From NCBI GenBank assembly GCA_018398765.1, contig JAHBMJ010005078.1, positions 46,946 through 74,251 of the forward strand: a DNA stretch of 27,306 nt, given 5' to 3'. Shown one piece after another: positions 10,361-21,500 of the stretch. Made by a program: the position numbers and the translations under genes. Numbering within the stretch: the first letter of the stretch is position 1; every line of letters begins with the position of its first letter. This DNA is from Chromera velia (lineage: Eukaryota > Sar > Chromeraceae). The notes beneath the pieces were generated by a model. It saw only the letters and a program-made list of their open reading frames with translations, was not told the DNA's origin and did not search any database.

Positions 10361-11223
10361 ATGCTTCAAACTTCCGAAGAGCACTTCGTCCAGATGTGGT
10401 CTCTCGATGCAGAGCCTTGGTGGCATCGGTCGGTCACTGTGCATGTGAGTGAGAGTGAGAGGGTCAGCCGAGGAATCATGGCAGCGCAATTTGATACGCT
10501 GACAGTCACGCAGGCAATGACGCGCGCGTTTGACTGAAGAAGGTGCGATGAGCTCATTGTAAGACCGATGGAGAGACACAAAGAAATGACGACGGTGGTC
10601 AAGCAAGGACAGGAAGTCTGAAGGAGGCATGCAGTCGTGGGAAGGGATAGTGGCTGCCTTTGTGAGTTTATTGTCTTTTTCCTGTTTCCAATTGGTGCCT
10701 TGAGTTGCGTTTTTTCTTTCTGTCTTCTCACTGACTTCAATGTCTTTTTCTCTGTTCTTCTGTCACCTTTCTTTCGTCCGCCGTTTGATTTTGCCTGCCC
10801 CAAATAACTGTCTCTCCGTCTCTCTGTGTCTCTGACAGTCTTTGTCTGTGGCTTCCTTCAATGCAGCGTGCGATTGCGCGACCCAGATGGCTTCAATGGG
10901 TGAGCCTGAGAGACTGTCTGTGAGAGTGGATGGGTGCATTGGCCCGTCCTTCCCGTCGTTGGGATTGACAAAATAAAAAATCTGGTTTTTCTTTCAATGA
11001 ATGCTCAGGGAAAAAACGATCTATGTCAAGCTTGTTGCAAAACAATGCGAAAGAAGAAGTATCACTCACAGACAGACAAGTCTGGATCGAGATGCCTCCT
11101 TTGTCTGTCCGTCTCCATTCTTTGTTTATCTGTCGGTTGATCCCATCTGAAGAGGAAAAGAGGGGAAAGAGCAGCCTCCGCAGATTAGTGCCGGTCAGAC
11201 GGTGTGAGTGTGAGTTTGAGTGT

Positions 11224-11261
<38 letters not shown>

Positions 11262-11370
11262 GTGTGTTCTCGTTCGCTTCTCCCATCCACAAAATTGTGC
11301 ACCAATTTTGTATTTCCTGCGTACATTGGCGCTTTTTTGTCAACATGTTCAGTCCGGATCTAACCTGCCC

Positions 11371-11410
<40 letters not shown>

Positions 11411-11517
11411 GTCGAAAGAGCGCCCCCCTTACCCCTCCGTAACCTCCACGTGGAGGCTCCGCACGGCCGGATTGTGCACAACTCGTATCCTTACATCGTA
11501 TCCCGCATCCTCAAGAA
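10361..11517 (+). CDS. RT gene, exons 1-4 (provisional N-terminus)
   Basis: Exon 1, 10361-10444, starts at ATG with MLQTSEEHFVQMW and ends at a strong donor (CAT/GTGAGT). Exon 2, 10867-10899, encodes RAIARPRWLQW between TGCAG and GTGAGC. A tiny exon 3 at 11184-11201 (ISAGQT) is only a guess needed to keep phase 0. Exon 4, 11411-11517, follows a TG repeat ending in TGTGCAG and encodes VERAPPLPLRNLHVEAPHGR and then a helix-like stretch. Its donor is either AA/GTGCGT at 11518 or a later GT; the first choice gives the phase 2 that exon 5 needs. The true start could lie further upstream. Confidence 0.45.
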
Positions 11518-13047
11518 GTGCGTCAGGGAGCAGGGAAAGCAAGAAATAAGTCTGCGTGCTTTTTCACTCCGCTTGCATGCGAGATAGGAAGTCAGGCTAT
11601 CGATCTGCTAGTCAGAGGATGAGGGAGTTGTTGAACAAATTATTAATAAATCGGGAGAGACAGTTTAACTCCTTTCCCTTTCTCCTTCTCTTCCTTCCTC
11701 TCTGCCCACTTGTCTCCCTGCTTTCTTCTCGGGTGGTCGAAAAAACAAAAAAAACAAAAATGAAGTCCATTTTTTGCTTCAAGGCCCTCAAGATGAAGAG
11801 GGAAAGTCAAAAGAAAGAATCGTTTGTGTCTCTCGCAGCAAGTTGCATGAAGTTCTCTCCCCTTCCCCATTTCTTCTTCCCCTCTCTGCCGCGCTGCAGA
11901 TGGCCAGACCTCAGGTTCCACGACTGTTACGTGAAAGGAAACGAATGGCACCCAGGTCAGTCGGTACGTGTGACGATCTGCGTTTGAGCAAACTGATTGA
12001 TTAACTGATTGGACACGAGGGCCAGCCACATCGAGTGTGGAGGTCGGCACGCGCTCAAACACCAACGTCATGGAGGCCATGCAGTTTGTGTCCCATAAAC
12101 GACATCCCTCTGTGCTCACGTACGCTTTTGATGAATACATTATCAGGTGCATGATGCAGTAAGTAGGTCAGTTGTCTGCTCCTCTGGGCGATCTGATCTA
12201 CAATTCATGAAATTAAGCGTTTAATTATAGAAGTCCTCTGCTGTGTTTGTGCCTGCCTGCATGGTTGCAGGGGCCGATCGGTACAGGGGGGACCACCCCG
12301 TCAGTCAGATTGCAGTGAGAGCCCTCAGATGCATCAACCAGAAAGAGAGAGGAGCCGGAGAAAAGAGCTCGTGTGGAACTTCGGGAAACACGGGGGATGT
12401 GGGCAGGGCGATCAGGGCAGCAGCGGCAGGGCTCAAGATGCGACGAGTGATGCAAGAACGGGAACAGAAAATACTCATGGTCGGTCAGAGCGATCAAATG
12501 CGTTGTCATTTGATTCTATGCAGAGTCCAAGATGATGCTGCAGGATGCGGGCACACACACACACACACACGGGGTCGTCTGATGTTCAACTCTCCTTCGT
12601 ATGTAGGAATGTTGCAGAGAAAATTGACCCCCTGATACGAACAGAGAGTGCATATATGCAGAACGAATTGACGATACAATTGTTTCATGAACCCGAATGA
12701 CGGGGTCGCTTCGACTTGGTTTCCTTGTCACTTCCTTCCACCACTCCTTTCGGTTCTCATACCAATCACAGCTGTATACTAATAGTATATATCTGTGCCT
12801 GAACCTGGCCGTGCGGCCCTGAATTCCCCCCCCCCCCCCTTCATAAGCGATGGTGCAGGCGACAGCGAGAGAGTCGGGAAGAGAAGTGAAGCCACTCTAC
12901 ACGACTGCACAGGCATACCTTCTTGTGAGTCGAACGAGGTGGCTCAAAATCGTTTCTATTGGCCGCCCTGGAAGACCGCAATTGACAGCGCAGTCTAGTC
13001 TCTCTGTCTCTCTCTGTCTCTGTCTCTCTGTCTCTCTGTCTCTCTGC

Positions 13048-13099
<52 letters not shown>

Positions 13100-13627
13100 C
13101 TCTCTCATCTGTCAACCTGTCTCATCTGTTTACCTCCATCTCTACCTCTATCTATCTATATACCTACCTGCCTACCTGCCTACCTATCTCGCACCTTCCT
13201 CCAGATTACGTACCAGCATCTGAGTGTTCAGAGTCGCTTCAAAAAAGCGTACGAAAATAGAAGACGAAAGCAAAAGATCGGAGAGATCACCGCCAGAGTC
13301 CTAGCTGCTTCAGTCGTGACTTCATTTTTTTCGTTTTGTTCTTCTGCAATCAATCTTCAAACTCATGATTGATCTCTGCTCATTGCCATGAACGATCTGT
13401 TTCTTCTTCTTCTTTCTCTTTTTCTTCTTCTTCTTTTTCTTCTTCTTTCTCTACAGTGTACTGTTGTGACAGATGTGGATCGATCGAAGGAGCATCCCCC
13501 ATCAATCTGAGTGGGTACTGAATGAATTGCCTGCAGGACGCGATGGCGGAGAGAGAACGAGCGGCTCTGACCGAGATTCGGAATAAACTGAGGTATGCAC
13601 TTGCTTTCACTCTCTTCATCTCTCTCT

Positions 13628-13667
<40 letters not shown>

Positions 13668-15529
13668 TCCTGTTTGGCGTTGGCTCTTCTGCAGTTTAGA
13701 TGTCCATGGACTCTCCATGTAAGCACCATTGCACAAGAGGAAGCTCTCTCTCTTTGAAGCTTTTTTTTATGCGCTCCTCCGCATTCCATTGTCTGGTCGA
13801 TAAGATTGTTTTTCTCCCTGAGATCGTGTTCTCTTCTTTGTGTTGTGTTGCAGGCTGACGTCGATCAGACGGAGGCACAGTGCGATTTTCGCGGGTCGCG
13901 TGAAGAAGCGAGAGGGCGGAGACTCTCAGAAAATTGGTATATGGTCTTTTGGATCTGCTGTAGAAGAGGGGGAAAGGGTAGAGGAAGAGTTTGGAGGCTG
14001 CGGTGATGAGAAGAGGGATCTCGAAAAGATGAGCGAAGGGGTTAGAGACAGGGCAGAAGAGACAAGAGAGGGACGTCGGAGGAGACAGCCCTACTCACAA
14101 ATGAAGGAAAACACGAGGGACACTCGAGAGGATCTCAGTGCATCTCAAACCAGCCCCCCTGAAGATCAAAGCCGCCCCATCAGCAGGCTGGAGGAGATTC
14201 CAAAACTTCCTGAGGGACTGGAAATCTCGATTCAAAAGTGGAGAGCGGTGTGTGTGGTGTTGTCAAAGGCGGAATCCATCAAGGTTCCCTGGTGGATGTT
14301 TCGTTCTCTTCTTGAGAGAGAGGAAGGAAAGGGAGATGTCCTTTCGGGTCTGTCGGAATTTTCAGAGGATGACTTGGAGATGTTGTGGGGGGAAGGGAAA
14401 GGGAAATCTGGTACACAGGGCCATCTGCGTTTAGTGCCCGTATTTGCGGACTCTTCAGTCGGTGAGGAAGCTCTGAATTTTGTGGACGTGGTCAGAGGTG
14501 CGAGTGGCGCTGTAGAGTCGTCATTGGACCCCAACTCAGACTCCCTCTGTGGTTGCTGGAAGGCATTGGGATTGGAGGAGGAGTGGCTGGAAGGTAATGA
14601 AAGGGCTCTCTCACACAGCGTCCGCCTGATTGAAAATGAAAGTGGGAAAACGCAGGCGGACAGCCAATGGTGGAAGGAGGTGGCAGTCCAAGAAAGGCAA
14701 GGAGTGACTGACGCGCATGTGTGGACAGGGGTGAGTGGGTTGAACTCTTCAGCTTGTGACTCTTCTTTTCTCCGCTCTCTCGCGCTCGCCCTCTTCGTGT
14801 AGGTTTGTATGCAGCACTCTTCTGTGCTCTTTGGCTCACAATAGGCTGTAAGATTCATTTTGTAAGCTCTTTGTTTTCCTCATTTGCTCAGCTCAGTCAC
14901 TTACTTACCCTCACGCTCTCTCACTCAATTTCACACACAATCGCTCACTCTGGTTTTGTCGATGTATCAAGACATGCAGAAATTGAGACTACCATTGTGA
15001 CCCCCTCCACGTGCTTTTGTACTTCGCTAGAATTGCCAGACAGGAGGAAAAGCGTAGGAGCGGATGAATGAACGAATCCATCGATGGATGGACGGACACA
15101 ATCACTGCAGAATCTGGGGAAGTTGAGAGAACCCTCCTCTGCTCTCTCTTTTCTCCAGAGGGGATTGGCATTCAGGCCTCGATCTCTTCGGAATTGGAGT
15201 CAGTCAGTCAGAAAACTTCATTCCAACCATACATACAGCATTAATTCCTTCTTGCTCGTCTCACCGGCTCTGTCGTTCAAAACTAAGGGGAGCTCAGGGG
15301 GAGCGAGACGGGATGGTTTACAGGATGCAAAGACGTACTTTGGCTGGTATCTCTGTCGGTGCTTGTGTGGCCTCTTCCTTCTCTTTTTCCATTCATTCTT
15401 CAGCTTTGATTTTCTTTTTCTTTTTTTCATCCCTCTGATTTTTGTTCATACGCTCGCTCCTTCTTGTTCTTTCTTTTTCCTTCCTTCGTTCTATCTGTCT
15501 GTCTGTCTGTCTTGCTTTCTTTCTTTCTT

Positions 15530-15560
<31 letters not shown>

Positions 15561-18500
15561 TCCTTTTTCTATTTGTTTCTTTGAATTTCGTCCTGTTGGT
15601 TCCATCGAATGTTCGTTGGCGCTTTTTCTTCTTCTCTGCTGATCTTACGTGTGTGTTCCTCTGTAGAATTTATTGGTCCAGTGATTTGCTTTCGATTGTG
15701 CCTGCCTCCCTGTGACCTGTTTGCAGATGCGGCAGTCTCCTCTCTCGTCCGAAGTGAGAGACAACTTCTCGGGGCTGTAGTAGACATGCTGCAAGTTGAG
15801 GAGGCATTCGAGGGCGATTGGGAACATTCACAGAGGGAACACAGACGCAGGTCTCAGAAAAGAAGGGTTATGCCGACGAAGGAAGGAAAAGAGCATTGGA
15901 GGCCGCAAGTGGAAAAGAGGGAAGGGCATAAGCAGAAGAGGGCAGCTGACCTAGTCCTTCGCGTCCTTTTGGCTCTCTTTCCTCAACGTCTGGCTCGTCC
16001 TCCTGCTCCTCCCTCTCCGTGGAAGGGTGAGGGGGTACAGATCGACGTGGGGGCCAAATCGGGAGAACAGACCTCGGAGCGGCAGGCCGATGCACGAATA
16101 GTACGGGAATCTGAAAGAGCATTACAGATAGAGAGAATGAGGGAGTTTTGGAGGAGCGCCACACAGGAAATTAAAGAGATGGGAAGGAATCTGGTCCTAG
16201 TGCCCTGTGACAAGGCTCCACACAATTGCGTACTCATCTGCAAGTAGGTCGGCGAGGCCGGAGTTCAGGCCTCTTGAATTTTAGCCGTGACTCTGCGTGT
16301 CTTTTATTCTTCGATCCCTCTTGGCCTTTCTTTCTTGCCCCTTTGTGCCGCTTTTGCTGTTCTCCTTTCGTGCCCTTTTTTTCCGAATTTGAAAGGACGC
16401 GTGTTTCTGGCGTTTTCCTCTTTTGCCTTCTCTGTCTCTTCCCCTCTTTCTGGTTCTCTCACGACATTTGTATGAGTCTCCATATGTGTGGGTGTGTTGT
16501 TTTCTTCGTTGCTGCATTTGTGACGTGCATGCACCATCCATTCGTCCGTTCAGAAGCCTGTACAGGCAAATTCTGGAAAGGGAAACCCTGTCGGAAGCTT
16601 CAAACTTCACACACATGGGCGAAGAAGAATGGGCAAGTAACGAGGTCAGTGAAACATGTCCTTTCTGCTCCTTTCGGTTCTTGTTTTGTGTTCTGCCCCC
16701 GGTTTTCCATGTTACTATTTTCGTTTTCTTGTTTCCTGATCGGTGCTTTGGTTTTTCTTTTTCAATTTACCATGCGGCCCTCTTTTTCTTTCCTTGGCCC
16801 CCTTTTGCCCTTGCAATCACGTGAGAGGCTGCCTGCCGATATGGATGCAGTCTTGGGTCTCTGGGGAACTTCGAGGGCTTTTTCTGGTTGGTGGAGAGAC
16901 CCGGAAGGATTCTGATAAGGGTGTTGACGAGAGCGGGGCGAGCCTCAAGGGGCGGGAATGCGGTATGAAAGTTGATCGCTCAGGAGACGGTCATTCGGAG
17001 GAACTCGAACTCTTCCACAAGGGTAGGGAGAAAACAAGAACAAATACGGCTCTTCTCCAGAGCAGCTGCACAGAACACGGGAAAAGAGGCCTGAATGGGG
17101 TCGCGTACGTCTACTGGCTGCCAAAGATGCACAAGGGACGTTTCTTCGGCTGTCGTCTGATCACTGCAGCACATCGATCGAGGACAGCCCTGGTCGGTAG
17201 GTGTATCGAGAAAGAGAGAGAGCCCGTATAATTGCCTCCCGTCTTTTGCATATGGCAGGGACTGTCATGATAGAGCAGCCATGATGCATTAGTGTTTACT
17301 CAGTGGACGTGCATGCATGCAGGTGAAATGCACTGTTGTCAAGTGCGTGAATTCATTTTTGACATTCTGGTTCTACATTCCGTCCCGCATACTTGAACGG
17401 TCTGACTGCAGTGTAAAAAGAACAAGGCTGCAAAGAGTGTCGTTGGATTTGAAAGGGCTTGAATTTACTGTAGACATTGTGCATTCATCCACACATATGC
17501 ACTTGTTTCTACTCGATCCGGTGTGCAGTGTCAAACCATGTTTGTGTTTGCCTTCGCTCCGATCAACTGCTCTCTGGTATTTTTGTTTCTTTCGGTCAGA
17601 GTTCGTGTGCGTTTGCGTGCATTCCGCTTAATTCTTCTTCAGATACACCCCCTCTCCTTCTGTCCTGTCTGTGTGGACTTTTGCAGGCCAGTCGTGTGTT
17701 GAGCAAGTGCCTAGCCTTCATGTGGGAGACGGAGGTGAGAAGAGGGAGGACAGATCTCACGGGGCGGTTGGAGAGAACAACGCTTCAGGTCCGCACGGCA
17801 GCGCTGCTCTATCGGCAGCAACAGAACGGAAAGCGATTAAGGGCTCGGCATACATGCGCAGTCATTCGGTACAGGGACGGGGGGCAGAGGGGTGGAAAGC
17901 TTGCCTTGCTGTACTTGAAGGTCCCTTTGTTCGAGAATGAAGTCCTCATAGTACATTTTCGTGCAGACTGCATGGGGGTGATTCGAAAAGAACGAAACAC
18001 GTTTATGTGCACTACGCTTATGAGTTTGGAAGTGAGTGCAGACGGATGCTCTCTTTTTTAGAGACAGAGAAGAGATGATTGGGGACACAAACACGAGTAG
18101 ATATTATGGATTCAAAGAGAGAAGGGAGAGGGACAAGGAGTAAGTCCGCCAGCTGAGTAGAGAGAAGATGGGGAGATGCAGGGTCCACGGAAAGCATTGT
18201 GTTTCTCGCCTGTGTGTCGATCAAATTGACTGTATGTGTTTCACCTCATTTAAACCCTGTCACTCTTGCAGCAACCTCAGTCTCGTTCGGGTTTCGGCAT
18301 TGACTCTTTCGAAGAAGTTCTATCGGATCTCTCGAGACTCTCATCCCGGTTGGCAACTTTTGACTTGCCCAAGTCGACAAAAGGGGAGGCAGAGGAGTGG
18401 AATTTCAAGAGCGGTCTGGGTAGATCTACACAGGGGATAGAAGGATCTGAGCGAGAGGTGGGTGGAGCGAGGGCACGTACGAGGGTATATCTTGCTGCCC

Positions 18501-21500
18501 GATGTAGGACGTCGAGATTGCATGGAAGAAAGCTATTTAGGGACACGTGTGAAGGCTCTCGTAGTTCTATCAGTGACATTCAACCTCCCTGAAACGACCT
18601 GCACACAACTTGAATGTCTTTTCTGTTATCGTTGTACCCCTTGGCTCCTTGCCAATTAAGTTCTCGTCCTCGCTGTCTCTCGAGCATCCGAGAACCTTAG
18701 CAACCGGAGCAGCTACCTCACGGAGTCATATGTAGATTTGAATGTCTGCTTCATTTTCCCCCACATGTGAAAGGGCATACATTGGCAGACAGACAGAACC
18801 ATACCTCGATACTACTTCAAGTAGAATCAGGAGATTTGGAATGCCTGGTTGCTCTGGCTGCAGCAGGACCTTCGCCAACCCTCAGAGGTACCCCGAATTC
18901 TTTCTTTCGACGTGGAGCAGCTGTACTCGTCCATTCCCCATGAAGACCTGGTCTGTCGGTTGCATGGCGCATGCATGCATGGTGCCAGTGGCCTCCGGGA
19001 GGGTTTTTGTGTTCGACTGAATGACTGTCAATCGATACGCACAGCATGCTCTTCATTCAATCTGGCCTTCCTTTGTCTCTCTTCTCTCTCTCCCTCGCGT
19101 CCCTAACTGCCAGGCAGAAACTTCTTGGTGTGTATGAGCACAATCCTGCCAGGGCAGAAACTTCTTCTCTTTTTCACTCCTGGTGTGTATGAGCACTATT
19201 GTGTGGGCGAGCTTTGGAAGCACGCCAGTTGATGTGTCAAAAACTTTGCACTTCCGTAAGTGTCTCGCAATATGTCCACCAGCCCTTTCATGATGCTCTG
19301 TCCTGGCAGAGAGGAACATACAGAAGAGAATGTATTGTTGTGTTGTCATGTGGACTTACCGTTTGATTGCAGATTGAGCGAGTGGGCGAGGTCCTTTCGC
19401 GGTTTTGGAAGAAAAGAGACGGCTACACATTGGAAGTGGGACTCGGCCCGGAAGGTGAGAAGCGGAGGGAGCCTTTTTTGGTACTGTTTCTGTTGTCGAC
19501 TGCTTGAACTCTCTCTTGCACGGTGATTTGACTGGAAGCGGGGAAGACGCTGTGCGCTTTTCTTTTTTTGAGAAGGCTGGCCGTTCCGAAAAAAACACAA
19601 TTGCAGATTGACTCGCTCCCCCTCCCGTGTGTGTCAATGTGTAGGACAAAACGTCACGTCAGTTGTGTGGACCACGGACGCTAGAGGGCCCATGGAAGGG
19701 CCCAGAGCTGCCGTGGCCCACCGCACCCTTTTCGTCTCCCAGGAGTCCCTTCTGCGTCTCCTCAGCCTGATCCTTCGGGATGCGTCCGTAGAGGCACTGG
19801 GCGGGCGGGTCAGGGCCAGGCAAAAAAAAGGAATACCCACAGGTTGGTCAAGATTCCGATCAGTGACTGCATGGATCGGATCTTTCCTGCCTCGCCCAAA
19901 GGATCGAGGGGGGGGATCCGCATGCCTCTAATCATCGATTCACCACCCGACGTACTTTTTCCTTGCGCAACAACAGTGCCCAATATATACAAGCCTCTAG
20001 GATCGAAATGCCATTGCATGTTCTTCGCGTAGCGCCTTTTGCTTGCAGGCACCCCTGCAGGCCCCCAACTTGCAAACTTTTACCTTCTTGCTTATGAACT
20101 CAGAGCCCTGGACAAACTCGCTGCCGCAAAAGTGGGTCGAATTGAGGCAAGAGGGCCTGGCTGACTGTGTCCCTTTCTGCCTCCCTGATTGCCTCTCTTG
20201 TGGAATTGCTCGCATGTTTTTGTCTTCTCTTTTTGTGTTCTGTGTGGATCTTCCTTGAATGGATAGTGATGAGGGCGGACTTTCGAATCAAGATTGTGTC
20301 CGCAAATGTCTATTTCTCCCTCCCTCCCTACCTTTCTTGAATCCACTGTAGGGTCCTCAGGCCATCCTGATGTTCCGCTGGACGTACAGATTCATTGATG
20401 ACCTGCTTTGTGTGATTCCTCCGGCTTCCTTCCTGCCCGATCTGCATGGGTCTTTTGAGGAGGCCCAAAAGGGCCCCGGCATAGTTGAGAGGCCTGCTCC
20501 TGGTGTTGCACTGGCGTCTGCTGAGGCTGAGAGAGTCCTCTCTTCCGTCTATCCCTCCTGGCTGAACCTTGTGGACACAGGGAGGGCAGAGGGGGGCGAT
20601 GAGAGAGGGGTCGTCTTCCTCGGTTGGTCTGCAAGGGTGGCGGCGGCTAGGTCCATGGGTACTCGAATGAACGGAATGTTGAGCGCATACGTATTTCTCT
20701 TCTCGTCAGGTGCATTATGTCTCTCGATTGTGTCATTCAGGGAATGTCGTTCACTCTTCCTGTGAGCTTTCTGCAGTCTTTCGTCTGTAACGTCTTTGGT
20801 CCCCTTTGTCAGCGCTCAAGCGTTGACGAGTCTCATGCATGGTGCAATGAGTGTGCTTTCATTCTTCTTCCACAAAAGGGTTTTTTCACCTCTGATGATG
20901 CGCCTCTGAGATGTTGGACACGCTGACTCATGGGGACTGCTCGAGGACTGTGCCTCCTTCTCTCGTTTTGATTTTCTTTGCTTCCTTCGAGCGTCGTTCT
21001 CATATCTCTTTTGCCATTCAGTGTTCAGCGCCCTCTCGCGAAGTCCGATTCCTTCTTCGTGAGAGAGACATGAGCCTGCATTAGTGCATGCAGGCATCCG
21101 GATCTGTTGGAAGAGAGACTCGCGGGGATGGAAGGTGGGAGGGAGGGCTGCTTTGTGCATAAATTTTCTAAAAAGGCCTCAGAGCGCTTGGCGTCTGTAT
21201 ACCCGCACTCTTCGAGTTGTCACTTGTTTGAATTATAGAGTGATACAGTCTTGCAGCAGTGCATGGCTGAGGTAATCGCAGCGCTTCTCTGTCTGTTGTC
21301 GTTTCATGCCCGAACCCAGTGCGCGAGCTCGTCTCTCAGTTGATATGCACCGAGCTAGTGTCACCCAAATCGATAGACAAAACATGTGGCAGGCACAGAT
21401 GTGCTTGAAGACAAGTATCCTCCTTGTCTTCTTTCCGTGGGTGGGCTGCCAGAAAGTTTAAAGACCTTTTATTTTTCCGCTGCCGTGTCCGTGTCAACGC

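Noticed and set aside
13454-13520. Possible extra exon after CTACAG
   Set aside because: No frame connects in phase with exons 10 and 11, which join each other cleanly in phase 0.
14232-14858. 208-codon minus-strand frame
   Set aside because: It mirrors exon 13 of the RT gene, whose phase-matched borders and strong splice signals support the plus strand.
18462-18659. Open frame after exon 19 that looks protein-like
   Set aside because: It is out of phase with exons 19 and 20 and has no usable acceptor; exon 19 joins exon 20 directly in phase 0.
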